Positions 41,040 to 49,947 of a stretch of DNA of 64,000 nt are shown here, piece after piece (position 1 is the first letter of the stretch; each line of letters begins with the position of its first letter). The DNA comes from Kribbella solani. GTDB taxonomy: Bacteria > Actinomycetota > Actinomycetes > Propionibacteriales > Kribbellaceae. The position numbers were made by a program, and so were the translations under genes. The notes beneath the pieces were generated by a model. That model had not been told where the DNA came from. It was given only the letters and a program-made list of their open reading frames with translations, and searched no databases. The stretch spans positions 6,944,001 to 7,008,000 of the forward strand of contig NZ_JACHNF010000001.1 of the NCBI RefSeq assembly GCF_014205295.1. Direction: 5' to 3'.

Positions 41040-41996
41040 GTGGACCCCTGTGAAGTCGTGGTTGCCGTCGACCTCGGTGGAACCCGGATGAAGTGTGCCC
41101 TGGTCGCCGCCGACGGTGCCGTGCTGCACCGGGAGACCCGGCCGACGCCGCGGGCAGCCGGTGGCCGGGCCGTACTGGACGCGTTGCTCTCGACCGTGGT
41201 CGAGCTCGGGCAGAAGGCGACCGCGGAAGGCCATCGCGTCCGCGCGATCGGCGTCGTGGTGCCGGGTGTCATCGACGCCGAGCACGGCACCGTCGGCGCC
41301 GAGAACCTGGAATGGGTCGGGACGCCGGTCCTCGCCGAACTGCAGGCGGCGGTCCGGGCCGCGGGCAGCGACGACCTACCGATCGTGCTCGCCCATGACG
41401 TCCGCGCCGGTGGGTACGCCGAGCTGCGGCACGGCGCGCTCGCCGGGACGACCAACTCGATGTTCCTCCCGCTCGGTACCGGGATCGCGGCCGCGATGGT
41501 GGTCGACGGTTCGCTGGTCAGCGGCGACGGGTACGCGGGGGAGCTCGGGCACTCGAAGTTCATCTACGGTGACGCCGCCGAGCTGTGTGCCTGCGGCCAG
41601 TGGGGCTGCCTGGAGACGGTCGCCTCGGCCGCCGCGCTGGCCCGGCGGTACACGGCGCGTACCGGGCGGACCGTCGACGGCGCGCGTGAGGTGATGGAGC
41701 TGCTGGCGGCCGGTGACGAGGACGCCGCGGCGGTGTGGCAGGTCGCGCTGACCGCGCTGATCGACGCGCTGGTCCTGTACACGACCCTGGTCGCGCCGAC
41801 CCGGATCGCGATCGGCGGCGGGCTGATCGGCGCCGGGGAGACACTGTTGCAGCCACTGCGCGAAGGAGTCCACGCGCGGATCACGTTCCAGCGCGAGCCG
41901 GAGATCGTGGCCGCCGTCCTCGGCGACGAGGCCGGCTGTCTCGGCGCCGCGCGGATGGCCTGGGATCGCGCCGACGAGGAGGAAAAGAACGTATGA
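41040..41996 (+). CDS. ROK-family sugar kinase (amino-sugar kinase)
   Basis: 318 residues. ATP motif VDLGGTRMKCALV (about 10-22), sugar-binding region and the ROK zinc motif CACGQWGCLET (about 183-193) with the preceding GELGHSKFI. In this operon, with a deacetylase, a PfkB kinase and a class II aldolase, it most likely phosphorylates N-acetylglucosamine or N-acetylgalactosamine. GTG 41040 follows CATAAT by eight bases (leaderless). Its stop overlaps the nagA start (ATGA). Confidence 0.88.
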   Translation: MDPCEVVVAVDLGGTRMKCALVAADGAVLHRETRPTPRAAGGRAVLDALLSTVVELGQKATAEGHRVRAIGVVVPGVIDAEHGTVGAENLEWVGTPVLAELQAAVRAAGSDDLPIVLAHDVRAGGYAELRHGALAGTTNSMFLPLGTGIAAAMVVDGSLVSGDGYAGELGHSKFIYGDAAELCACGQWGCLETVASAAALARRYTARTGRTVDGAREVMELLAAGDEDAAAVWQVALTALIDALVLYTTLVAPTRIAIGGGLIGAGETLLQPLREGVHARITFQREPEIVAAVLGDEAGCLGAARMAWDRADEEEKNV

Positions 41997-43126
41997 CGAC
42001 CTATCGGGTCGGCCGGGTGGTTACGCCGGACGATGTCCTGGAGCATGCCTGGATTCAGGTGGTCGGAGAGGACATCCACGCCTTCGGGCGCCGGTCCGAG
42101 GGGATGCCGGCAGACGGCAAGCGGCCCGAGGACCTCGGTGACGTGACGGTGGTGCCGGGGTTCGTCGACATCCACACGCACGGAGGCGGCGGGTCGTCGT
42201 TCTCGACCACTGACCCGGAGGAGGCCCGCAAGGTCGTGGCCTTCCATCGTGGGCACGGTACGACCACCACGCTCGCCAGCCTGGTGACGTCGCCACTCGA
42301 CGTACTGGTCGCGCAGACCGCCTGTCTGGAGGAGCTGGTCGCCGACGGGGACATCGCGGGCGTGCACCTCGAGGGACCGTTCCTGTCCGAGGCGCGATGC
42401 GGCGCGCACGAGCCGTCGCTGCTCCGGCCGCCACTCACCGAGGACATCGCGACCGTACTCAGCGACGCGGTGAAGATGGTGACGATCGCGCCCGAGCTGG
42501 AGAACGGACTGGAAGCGATCCGCCAGGTCGTCGACGCCGGTGTGGTCGCCGCGCTCGGGCACACCGACGCGACGTACGAGCAGATGGTGGCCGGCGCGGA
42601 TGCCGGTGCGACCGTCGCGACCCACCTGTTCAACGGCATGCGGCCGTTCCATCACCGCGACCCCGGCCCGGTCGGCGCCGCGCTGAACGACGAGCGGTTG
42701 CTGCTCGAGGTGATCAACGACGGCATGCACCTGGACCCGCAGGTGGTCCGGGTCGCGCTGGCCGCGGCCGGCGTACACCGGATCGCGCTGATCACCGACG
42801 CGATGGAAGCGACCGGGATGCCGGACGGCCGGTACAAGCTCGGCGGTCTCGAGGTCGACGTCAACGAGGGCCTGGTGACGCTTGCCCACGGCACACATTC
42901 GATCGCGGGCAGCACGCTGACGATGGACGTCGCGTACCGGAACGCGGTGAAGTCCGGGGTTTCGCTGGTGGACGCGTCGCGGATGGCCTCGACCACTCCG
43001 GCGCAGACCTTCGGCTGGTACGACGTCGGTTCGATCGAGACCGGTAAGCGGGCGGACCTCCTGCTGCTGGACGAGGAGTACACCGTCCAGAAGGTGATGC
43101 GGGCCGGGTCGTGGCTGGATCGATGA
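41993..43126 (+). CDS. nagA: N-acetylhexosamine-6-phosphate deacetylase (NagA/AgaA)
   Basis: 377 residues of the amidohydrolase superfamily; removes the acetyl group from GlcNAc-6-P or GalNAc-6-P. Metal and substrate motifs: DIHTHGGGG (His-x-His), HLEGPFLSEARCGAH, GHTDATYEQM, THLFNGMRPFHHRDPGPVG and the catalytic Asp in ALITDAMEATG. ATG 41993 overlaps the ROK stop, and its own stop overlaps pfkB (ATGA), so the enzymes are made together. Neighbours favour an AgaA role in galactosamine breakdown, but the sequence alone cannot choose. Confidence 0.92.
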   Translation: MTTYRVGRVVTPDDVLEHAWIQVVGEDIHAFGRRSEGMPADGKRPEDLGDVTVVPGFVDIHTHGGGGSSFSTTDPEEARKVVAFHRGHGTTTTLASLVTSPLDVLVAQTACLEELVADGDIAGVHLEGPFLSEARCGAHEPSLLRPPLTEDIATVLSDAVKMVTIAPELENGLEAIRQVVDAGVVAALGHTDATYEQMVAGADAGATVATHLFNGMRPFHHRDPGPVGAALNDERLLLEVINDGMHLDPQVVRVALAAAGVHRIALITDAMEATGMPDGRYKLGGLEVDVNEGLVTLAHGTHSIAGSTLTMDVAYRNAVKSGVSLVDASRMASTTPAQTFGWYDVGSIETGKRADLLLLDEEYTVQKVMRAGSWLDR

Positions 43127-44028
43127 TCGGCACGGTCACCCTGAACCTCGCGCTGGACGTCACCTACGAGGTGGACGAGCTGGTGGTCGGCGGCAGTCAT
43201 CGCGTCGACCGAACCCGGCAGCGCGCCGGTGGGAAGGGCGTGAACGTCGCGCGGGTGGCGGCGACGCTCGGGCATCAGGTGCTCGTCCTCGGCTTCGTCG
43301 GTGGCGTCACCGGTGAGCTGGTCGCCGAGGAACTGTTCGATGCCGGGCTGACCGCGCTGCTGACTCCGATCGCCGGTGAGACCCGGCGAACCGTTGCCAT
43401 TATCAACGGATCGGACGGCGACGCGACGATCTTCAACGAAGCCGGGCCGACCGTGAGCGGCGACGAGTGGCGCGCGTTCCTGGACCGGATGCCGTGGGGC
43501 CGGCTCGGGGTGCTGTCCTGCTCGGGCAGTCTGCCGCCGGGCCTGCCGGCCGACGCGTACGCCGAACTCGCGGTGCACGCCCGGCATCACGACGTACTTT
43601 CGGTGATCGACACCGGCGGTGACGCGCTGACTGCCGCCGCCCGTGCCGGCGCGGTGGTCCGGGCGAACGCGTCCGAGCTGCGCGCCGCGGTCGGCGACGC
43701 CGAGGTCGAGGACGGCGCGGCCGAGCTGGTCGCGCTGGGCGCGACCGCCGCGGTGATCACCGACGGACCGCGCGGGATGGTTGCCGCCAGCAAGAAAGGT
43801 GTCTGGCGCGCGCTGCCGGTGGAGACCGTTCGCGGCAACCCGACCGGCGCGGGCGACGCGTGTACGGCGGTGGTCGCCGCCGCGGTCGCGGAATCGGCCG
43901 AGCCGGACTGGACCATCGTGCTCAAGTCCGCCGTCGCCGCCTCCGCCGCGGCCGTGCTGACACCCGTTGCCGGGGACATCGATCTCGGCGCGTACCGCCG
44001 TTGGCAGCCCCAAGTTTCCGTTCAGTAG
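43123..44028 (+). CDS. PfkB-family hexose-phosphate kinase (tagatose-6-P or fructose-1-P kinase)
   Basis: 301 residues. 1-phosphofructokinase-type PfkB: GGKGVNVARVAATLG (about 38-52) and the ATP/catalytic motif GNPTGAGDACTAVV (about 238-251, base Asp). LacC-like enzymes of this group make tagatose 1,6-bisphosphate from tagatose-6-P; the next gene is a bisphosphate aldolase, which fits. ATG 43123 overlaps the nagA stop by 4 bp. Confidence 0.85.
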   Translation: MIGTVTLNLALDVTYEVDELVVGGSHRVDRTRQRAGGKGVNVARVAATLGHQVLVLGFVGGVTGELVAEELFDAGLTALLTPIAGETRRTVAIINGSDGDATIFNEAGPTVSGDEWRAFLDRMPWGRLGVLSCSGSLPPGLPADAYAELAVHARHHDVLSVIDTGGDALTAAARAGAVVRANASELRAAVGDAEVEDGAAELVALGATAAVITDGPRGMVAASKKGVWRALPVETVRGNPTGAGDACTAVVAAAVAESAEPDWTIVLKSAVAASAAAVLTPVAGDIDLGAYRRWQPQVSVQ

Positions 44029-44039
44029 AAGGAGTTCTC

Positions 44040-44876
44040 ATGCCGTTGGTTTCCGGAGCCGAGGTGGTTTTGGCTGCCGCCAAGGCCGGGCGGGGCGTCG
44101 GTGCGTTCAACGTGATCCAGCTGGAGCACGCGACCGCGCTGATCGCGGGCGCCGAGCAGGCCGGCGCGCCGGTGATCCTGCAGATCAGTGAGAACGCGGT
44201 CAAGTACCACGGCGCGCTCAAGCCGATCGGTGTCGCGACGCTGGCCGCGGCCGCGGCCGCGACGGTGCCGGTCGTCGTCCACCTCGACCACGCGATGGAC
44301 CGGGACCTGGTCACCGAGGCGGTCACGCTCGGGTTCACGTCGGTGATGTACGACGCGTCGAAGCTCGAGTACGCGGACAACGTGGCGAGTACGACCGAGG
44401 TGACGAAGTACTGCCACGACCACGGCGTGTTCGTCGAGGCCGAGATCGGGGAGGTCGGCGGTAAGGACGGCGTGCACGCGCCCGGCGCCCGGACCCGGCC
44501 GGACGAGGCGCTCGCGTTCGCCGAGGCGACCGGGGTCGACGCGCTGGCCGTCGCGGTCGGCTCGTCGCACGCGATGACCGAGCGGACCGCGACACTCGAC
44601 TTCGAGCTGATCGCTCAGCTCCGTCAGGCGGTCCCGGTTCCGTTGGTGCTGCACGGTTCGTCCGGTGTTGCCGATCCGGATCTGACCCGCGCGGTCGAGG
44701 CCGGGATGACGAAGGTCAACATCGCGACGCACCTGAACAACGTCTTCACCGGCGTGGTCCGCGAGGTCCTGGCGGAGAACCCGAAGCTGGTCGACACCCG
44801 CAAGTACCTCGGCCCGGCCCGCGACGCGGTCGCCGCCGAAGTCACCCGTCTGCTGGGCGTACTGAAAGCAGTCTGA
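44040..44876 (+). CDS. Class II ketose-bisphosphate aldolase (GatY/AgaY type)
   Basis: 278 residues. The zinc-aldolase motifs are VVVHLDHAMDRDLVTEAV (His-Leu-Asp-His), VEAEIGEVGGKDGV and VLHGSSGVADPDL, then KVNIATHLN. Length and motifs match the tagatose-bisphosphate/fructose-bisphosphate aldolase branch. AAGGAG sits 5 bp before ATG 44040. Last enzymatic step of the cluster, giving glyceraldehyde-3-P and dihydroxyacetone-P. Twelve bases after the PfkB gene. Confidence 0.88.
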   Translation: MPLVSGAEVVLAAAKAGRGVGAFNVIQLEHATALIAGAEQAGAPVILQISENAVKYHGALKPIGVATLAAAAAATVPVVVHLDHAMDRDLVTEAVTLGFTSVMYDASKLEYADNVASTTEVTKYCHDHGVFVEAEIGEVGGKDGVHAPGARTRPDEALAFAEATGVDALAVAVGSSHAMTERTATLDFELIAQLRQAVPVPLVLHGSSGVADPDLTRAVEAGMTKVNIATHLNNVFTGVVREVLAENPKLVDTRKYLGPARDAVAAEVTRLLGVLKAV

Positions 44877-44901
44877 TGCCCGACCAGCCCGGACGGTGCT
44901 G

Positions 44902-46155
44902 ATGGCTACCGCGGGCGACCAGCCTGGTTTGGCGCGGCGTCTCGGGGTGGGCGACGCGGTGCTGATCGGGCTGGGGTCGATGGTCGGCGCCGGTGTGTTC
45001 GCCGTCTGGTCGCCGGCCGCCCGCGCAGCCGGCAGCGGCCTGCTCGCCGGGCTGGTGATCGCGGCCGTCGTCGCGTACTGCAACGCGGCGTCGTCCGCGC
45101 AGCTGGCAGCCGTCTACCCGGTCTCAGGCGGCACCTATGTGTACGGGCGGGAGCGGCTGGGGGAGTGGTGGGGTTTCGCCGCCGGATGGTGTTTCGTCAT
45201 CGGCAAGACCGCATCCTGCGCGGCGATGGCGCTCACCTTCGCGACGTACGTGACCTCGATCGGCTGGCTGCAACGCGTACTCGCCCTGGTGGCGGTCGTA
45301 GCACTCGCGGCAGTCAACTATCGCGGCGTGACCAGAACCGCGCGACTGACCAGAATTCTCGTCACCTGCACCCTCGCGGTACTCGCACTTGTACTGGTCC
45401 TGCTCTTCACCACCGACTCGCAACAGCAGCACGTATCGACGGCAACCTCCGCGTACGGCGTCCTGCAGTCCGCCGGACTGCTCTTCTTTGCGTTCGCCGG
45501 GTACGCCCGGATCGCGACCATGGGTGAAGAAGTCCGCGACCCCGCGCGGACCATCCCCCGCGCCGTCACCATCGCGCTGACTGTTGCTATCGGCATCTAT
45601 CTGCTGGTCGCGGTCGCCCTGCTCCGGCACGGCGACCCCGCGTCGACCGTTGCGCCCCTCGCGGCCGCGGTCGACGGGGCCGGTGCGGCCTGGGCAGTAC
45701 CGGCCGTACGGGTCGGCGCCGCCCTCGCCAGCCTCGGTGCCCTGCTCGCGTTGATCGCCGGCGTCGGCCGTACGACCCTGGCGATGGCCCGGAACCGGGA
45801 CCTGCCCAGCTGGCTGGCCGCCGTACATCCCCGCTACCAGGTGCCGCACCACGCCGAGCTCGCGCTCGCCGGGGTCGTCGGCGTACTGGTCCTCAGCACC
45901 GATCTGCGCGGCGTGATCGGCTTCTCCTCGTTCGGAGTCCTGTTGTACTACGCGATCGCGAACGCGTCCGCCTTCACTCAGCCGGCCGAGCAGCGCCGCT
46001 GGCCGCGGGCCGTCAACGTGCTCGGCCTGACCGGGTGCGTCGTCCTCGCGGTCACCCTGCCCTGGACCTCCGCCGTGGTGGCCGCGGCGGTGCTCGCCGC
46101 GGCCCTGTTGGTCCGCCGGGTCAGGAAAGGTCGCGCCGGATTCGCCAGAAGCTGA
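44902..46155 (+). CDS. APC-superfamily amino-acid-type permease
   Basis: 417 residues, about 12 membrane segments. The first helix GDAVLIGLGSMVGAGVFAVW and the conserved FFAFAGYARIATMGEEVRDP mark the APC superfamily, mainly amino acid and amine transporters. Its place 25 bp after the aldolase suggests co-transcription with the amino-sugar operon, but an APC protein is an unexpected sugar transporter; it might simply be read through from that promoter. ATG 44902 is preferred over GTG 44896. The last 35 bp overlap the converging ABC permease gene. Confidence 0.85.
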   Translation: MATAGDQPGLARRLGVGDAVLIGLGSMVGAGVFAVWSPAARAAGSGLLAGLVIAAVVAYCNAASSAQLAAVYPVSGGTYVYGRERLGEWWGFAAGWCFVIGKTASCAAMALTFATYVTSIGWLQRVLALVAVVALAAVNYRGVTRTARLTRILVTCTLAVLALVLVLLFTTDSQQQHVSTATSAYGVLQSAGLLFFAFAGYARIATMGEEVRDPARTIPRAVTIALTVAIGIYLLVAVALLRHGDPASTVAPLAAAVDGAGAAWAVPAVRVGAALASLGALLALIAGVGRTTLAMARNRDLPSWLAAVHPRYQVPHHAELALAGVVGVLVLSTDLRGVIGFSSFGVLLYYAIANASAFTQPAEQRRWPRAVNVLGLTGCVVLAVTLPWTSAVVAAAVLAAALLVRRVRKGRAGFARS

Positions 46156-47176
46156 AGCCGGTCAGCAGCAACGCGAGTACGAAGAACAGGCCGAACTCGC
46201 GCCACTGCAGTGCCCAGAAGGTGTCCGCGGTGAAGTACTTGACGTGCTGCCGGTAGCCCTCGTCCGCCAGGCGCTGATAGCACGCGGTCATGTCGGCGCG
46301 GGAGGTCGGCTTCTCCGCGCCGGACGGATTCGGCGGCGCCATCGGCGCGCACTTGATCGCCCAGTCGGGCAGGGAGTTCTGTACGGTGCCCGACTTGTCG
46401 ACCGTCTTGTCGTAGAGCTTCCACGCGCCGACTGAGTCGACCGCGACCTCCATCGACTTGACCTGTGGAGCCGTGTCCGGCCCACTCAGCTGGAACCCAC
46501 GCATGCTGTCGGCGGTCGCCGCCACGTACTTGTCGGTCGGCGCCAGCAGGTGCGGACGGATGAACGTCGGCGTGACGATCTGGATCAGGATCACCGCCGC
46601 GAGCGTGATCGCCAGCGCGACCAGGGTCCGGCGGACGACCAGGCCGACCGCGACGCCGAGCGCGAACGCGAACGCCGCGTACCCGACCGGGACCAGACCG
46701 CGGGCCGAGAAGGTGGGCGGGAACATTCGCGGCAGATACGTGTTCGAGTCCTGCCCTGCCTGGAGCGCGTCGTCGATCGGGTCCGACCACCAGGTGACCG
46801 CGAAGCTGAGCAGACCGGTGATCCCGACCGCGGTCAGCCCGGTCACGCCGACCTTCGTGGCCAGCCAGCGGAAGCGCGAGATGCTCTGACTCCACGCCAG
46901 CCGATGCGTACCGGCCTCCAGTTCGCGGGCGATCAACGGCGCTCCCCAGAACGCGCCGATCACCGACGGGATCGCGTACAACATCACCTGACCGACCCGG
47001 TAGAGCAACGGGTCGAGCCGTTCGAACGCAAGGTTCTTGATGAAGCCGTCGGTCAGCCGGCGATAGTCGTCGAGTAGTCCCGGGCCGGTCGCCGCGAAGA
47101 AGATCCCGGCCGCCAGCACCACCCCCGCGATCACCAGGAACTGCACGCGGAACTGCCGCCACGTCAGCCAGATCAT
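46121..47176 (-). CDS. ABC-2 type transporter membrane subunit
   Basis: 351 residues with about six membrane segments and a large exported loop (about 195-310). Begins MIWLTWRQFRVQFLVIAG, as in transporter permeases paired with YtrA-regulated ATPases. Overlaps the ATPase gene by 4 bp. Probably exports or senses a drug, peptide or lipid in the GntR/ATPase/permease unit. The 3' end overlaps the APC gene by 35 bp. Confidence 0.8.
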   Translation of the reverse strand: MIWLTWRQFRVQFLVIAGVVLAAGIFFAATGPGLLDDYRRLTDGFIKNLAFERLDPLLYRVGQVMLYAIPSVIGAFWGAPLIARELEAGTHRLAWSQSISRFRWLATKVGVTGLTAVGITGLLSFAVTWWSDPIDDALQAGQDSNTYLPRMFPPTFSARGLVPVGYAAFAFALGVAVGLVVRRTLVALAITLAAVILIQIVTPTFIRPHLLAPTDKYVAATADSMRGFQLSGPDTAPQVKSMEVAVDSVGAWKLYDKTVDKSGTVQNSLPDWAIKCAPMAPPNPSGAEKPTSRADMTACYQRLADEGYRQHVKYFTADTFWALQWREFGLFFVLALLLTGFSFWRIRRDLS

Positions 47177-48051
47177 CGCTGCACCTCCAGTACCGGGCGC
47201 TCCGGCTGAACATCGCGGCCCATGTACGCGAGTACCAGGTCCTCGAGCGTGAGTTGGGTGACCGTCCAGGCCGGATCGAGAATCGGCTGATCGGTCCGGA
47301 TCAGGTACGTGGACTGGCGATCGGTGTGGCTCGCGGTCACCACGTGCTGATCGCGCGGCAGGTCCTTCTGGTCGCGGCGCGGACCGGTCAGCCGGTAGTG
47401 CGTCGCCAGCAGGGTGTCGATCTCGCCGCTGACCTGTACGCGGGAATCCACGAGCACGATGAGGAAGTCGCAGGCGCGTTCCACATCGGAGACCAGGTGC
47501 GAGGACAGTACGACGCTGAGCTCCTGCTCGGCGACCGCCTCCATCAGGTCCTGCAGGAACTCGCGCCGGGCCAGCGGGTCCAGCGCGGCGACCGGCTCGT
47601 CGAGGATCAGCAGCTCGGGCCGCTTGGCCAGGCCGAGGGTGAGCGCGAGCTGCGCGCGCTGACCGCCGGACAACCGGCCGGCCCGTTGCTTCGGGTCCAG
47701 CTTGAGGTGCTCGATCCGGTTCTGGGCAAGGGATTCGTCCCACGCCGGGTTCAGCCGCGCGCCGAGCCGCAGATGGTCGGCGACGCTCAGCCGGGCGTAC
47801 GTCGGGGTGTCCTGCGCGACGTAGCCGACTTTCGCCTGCTGGGTACCGGCCGGCGCGCCGAGCACCTCGACCGCGCCGGCGGACGGCGTCAGCATGCCGA
47901 CCGCCAGGTTCAGCAGGGTGCTCTTGCCGGCGCCGTTCGGCCCGACCAGCCCGACCACATGTCCGGCCGGAACCTCCAGGTCACAATCGGTCAGCGCCCA
48001 GCGCTGCCCGTACTTCTTGCCCAGACCGTGGGCTTGCAAGACAGCCGTCAC
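47173..48051 (-). CDS. ABC transporter ATP-binding protein
   Basis: 292 residues. Walker A GPNGAGKST (about 37-45), signature LSGGQRAQLALTLGLA, Walker B LLILDEPVAALD, and H-loop SSHLVSD; the C-terminal 80 residues are a regulatory extension. Energises the adjacent permease. It overlaps both gntR and the permease gene by 4 bp, so all three are translated as a block. Confidence 0.92.
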   Translation of the reverse strand: MTAVLQAHGLGKKYGQRWALTDCDLEVPAGHVVGLVGPNGAGKSTLLNLAVGMLTPSAGAVEVLGAPAGTQQAKVGYVAQDTPTYARLSVADHLRLGARLNPAWDESLAQNRIEHLKLDPKQRAGRLSGGQRAQLALTLGLAKRPELLILDEPVAALDPLARREFLQDLMEAVAEQELSVVLSSHLVSDVERACDFLIVLVDSRVQVSGEIDTLLATHYRLTGPRRDQKDLPRDQHVVTASHTDRQSTYLIRTDQPILDPAWTVTQLTLEDLVLAYMGRDVQPERPVLEVQR

Positions 48052-48440
48052 GCTATGTCCTCCTGAGCGGCGGACCGAAAGGTGGTCAGGAACAACGCCT
48101 CGATGCTCTCGTCGTCCAGCCCCGCCTTGCGGGCCTTGGCGAGCCAGCGGCGCAGGTCCTGCCGGAGCGGGCCGTGCGCGGCGAGCGTGTTGTCGGTGAG
48201 GGTCCGGGTGACGAACGTGCCGCGCCCCGGCCGGGCCTGCACCAGGCCTTCGTGCTCGAGCTCGCGGTATGCCTTGAGCACGGTGTTCGGGTTGATCGCC
48301 AGCGCCGCCACCACGTCTTTCACGGTCGGCAACTGATCACCCTCGCGCAGCAGTCCGAGCCGCAACGCGTTCCGGACCTGCTGAACGATCTGCTGGTACG
48401 GCGACACCCCCGAGCGCCCGTCCAGATGGAACTCGATCAT
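48048..48440 (-). CDS. YtrA-type GntR regulator
   Basis: 130 residues. N-terminal GntR winged helix: SPYQQIVQQVRNALRLGLLR, LPTVKDVVAALAINPNTVLKAYRELEHEGL and wing RPGRGTFV; the short C-terminal helix region is typical of the YtrA group, which controls adjacent ABC exporters and often responds to cell-envelope antibiotics. First gene of the operon. A CTAGTTGACTAG palindrome lies just upstream. ATG 48440. Confidence 0.88.
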   Translation of the reverse strand: MIEFHLDGRSGVSPYQQIVQQVRNALRLGLLREGDQLPTVKDVVAALAINPNTVLKAYRELEHEGLVQARPGRGTFVTRTLTDNTLAAHGPLRQDLRRWLAKARKAGLDDESIEALFLTTFRSAAQEDIA

Positions 48441-48456
48441 CCATTACCCCATTCAT

Positions 48457-48468
48457 CTAGTTGACTAG
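48457..48468 (-). promoter_or_regulatory. GntR operator CTAGTTGACTAG
   Basis: CTAG arms flank TTGA in a short dyad 17 bp before the gntR start; a further partial half-site GCACTATAG follows. Its place over the promoter fits autorepression by the YtrA-type protein. Confidence 0.55.
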
Positions 48469-48513
48469 CACTATAGGGGTACGACTCGAGTACGCGTCAA
48501 GAGTCGGCGGAGG

Positions 48514-49878
48514 TCAGCGGATCGCTTCGTACCGGCGGAGCGCCTCGCGCCGGGCCTCGCCGTGGTCGACCAGCTGATCCGGGTACCCGGCCGCGCCGCC
48601 GTGCTTCCACGGCTCGTGCGCCGCCTTGCCGTCCAGTTGCCGCAACTCGGGAACCCAGCGCCGGACGTACGCGCCGCTCGGGTCGAACTTCAGGCCCTGG
48701 GTGACCGGATTGAAGATGCGGAAGTACGGCGCCGCGTCCGCGCCACAGCCGGCCACCCATTGCCAGTTCAGCGCGTTCGAGGCCAGATCGCCGTCGCGCA
48801 AGGACCGCATGAACCAGCGGGCGCCGTACTTCCAGTGGATGTGCAGGTCCTTGACCAGGAAGGACGCGACGACCATCCGGACGCGGTTGTGCAGGAAGCC
48901 GGTCGCGGCCAGCTGCCGCATGCCGGCATCCACGATCGGAAAGCCGGTGCGGCCGGTGCGCCAGGCCTCCAACGGGCCGCCCTGCCCGCGCGGTTCGTCG
49001 TACTGCATGCGGGCGAACTCGGGGCGCAACGGTTCCCAGGCGGCGCGCGGGTACCTGGCGAGCAGGTCGGCGCAGAACTCGCGCCAGGCCAGCTCCCGCC
49101 GGTACGCCTCAGCGCCGGCGCTGTGCCGGCGAGCCAGGTCCGCGAGCATCGTGCGCGGGTGGATCTCGCCGTACTTCAACGGGACGGACATCCGCGACGT
49201 ACTGTCCAGATCAGGCCGATCCCGCTCGTCGGCGTACGCCGAGACTCCCGCCAGCCAACCACGCCAACGCTCACCAGCCGCGGCCTCACCCGCCTCCACC
49301 GCACCCGCGTCCCCCGTGCCAGCGTCACCCGCGCTCGCGTCCCCCGCCTTCTTCACACCGGGTAGTTCCTCGCCCGGCGCCTCGATCCAGCGCACGTCTT
49401 CCGGCGCGTCCACCGGTTTGCGCCACCCGTGCTCCAACCACGCCCGAAAGTACGGCGTGAACACCTGATACGACCGCCCCTGCTGATTGAGCACCCGCCC
49501 CGGCGCGACCGCGTACGCCGACCCCGTCCGCACCAACGGGCACCCCAGGGCGCCTTCCACCGCCAGATCGCGCTCCTGCCCGTACGGCGCGTAGTCAGCG
49601 CTGACATGCACGCTCGACGCCCGCACCGCACCCGCCACCGCGGGCACGACCTCAGCCGGATCACCCCGTCGCACCACCAGCCGCCCACCCATCGACGCCG
49701 ACAGCGCGTGCAGCGACGCCAGCAACTGTTCGCGCCGCGGATCGCCCGATCGCTCCCAGAGCAACGGATCCAGCACGAACAGGCCGAGCACCCGCCCGTC
49801 GCCCGCCGCGACCGCGTCCAGGAGCGCGGGATTGTCCGCCAGCCGAAGGTCGCGCCGGAACCACATCATTGCCGTCAT
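48514..49878 (-). CDS. phr: Deoxyribodipyrimidine photolyase
   Basis: 454 residues, FAD-dependent enzyme that repairs UV pyrimidine dimers. The N-terminal photolyase domain starts MMWFRRDLRLADNPAL; FAD/DNA-binding motifs include TSRMSVPLKYGEIHPR, GFPIVDAGMRQLAATGFLHN and DLASNALNWQWVAGCGADAAPYFRIFNP. A low-complexity insertion of Gly/Ala/Asp/Glu (about 190-215) links the two domains. GGAGG lies nine bases before ATG 49878, which is preferred over 49887. Single gene, divergent from ideR. Confidence 0.93.
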   Translation of the reverse strand: MTAMMWFRRDLRLADNPALLDAVAAGDGRVLGLFVLDPLLWERSGDPRREQLLASLHALSASMGGRLVVRRGDPAEVVPAVAGAVRASSVHVSADYAPYGQERDLAVEGALGCPLVRTGSAYAVAPGRVLNQQGRSYQVFTPYFRAWLEHGWRKPVDAPEDVRWIEAPGEELPGVKKAGDASAGDAGTGDAGAVEAGEAAAGERWRGWLAGVSAYADERDRPDLDSTSRMSVPLKYGEIHPRTMLADLARRHSAGAEAYRRELAWREFCADLLARYPRAAWEPLRPEFARMQYDEPRGQGGPLEAWRTGRTGFPIVDAGMRQLAATGFLHNRVRMVVASFLVKDLHIHWKYGARWFMRSLRDGDLASNALNWQWVAGCGADAAPYFRIFNPVTQGLKFDPSGAYVRRWVPELRQLDGKAAHEPWKHGGAAGYPDQLVDHGEARREALRRYEAIR

Positions 49879-49909
49879 CGCGCTCATCCTCCGCCTGTAC
49901 CCCAGGGAA

Positions 49910-49928
49910 TTGGGTAAGGCTTGCCTGC
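49910..49928. promoter_or_regulatory. Candidate iron box before ideR
   Basis: TTGGGTAAGGCTTGCCTGC matches 13 of 19 positions of the IdeR/DtxR consensus and contains the inner palindrome AGGC-TT-GCCT. It lies between phr and ideR, so it may give iron-dependent autoregulation. Confidence 0.5.
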
Positions 49929-49947
49929 ATAGGTGAGAATGGTTGTC

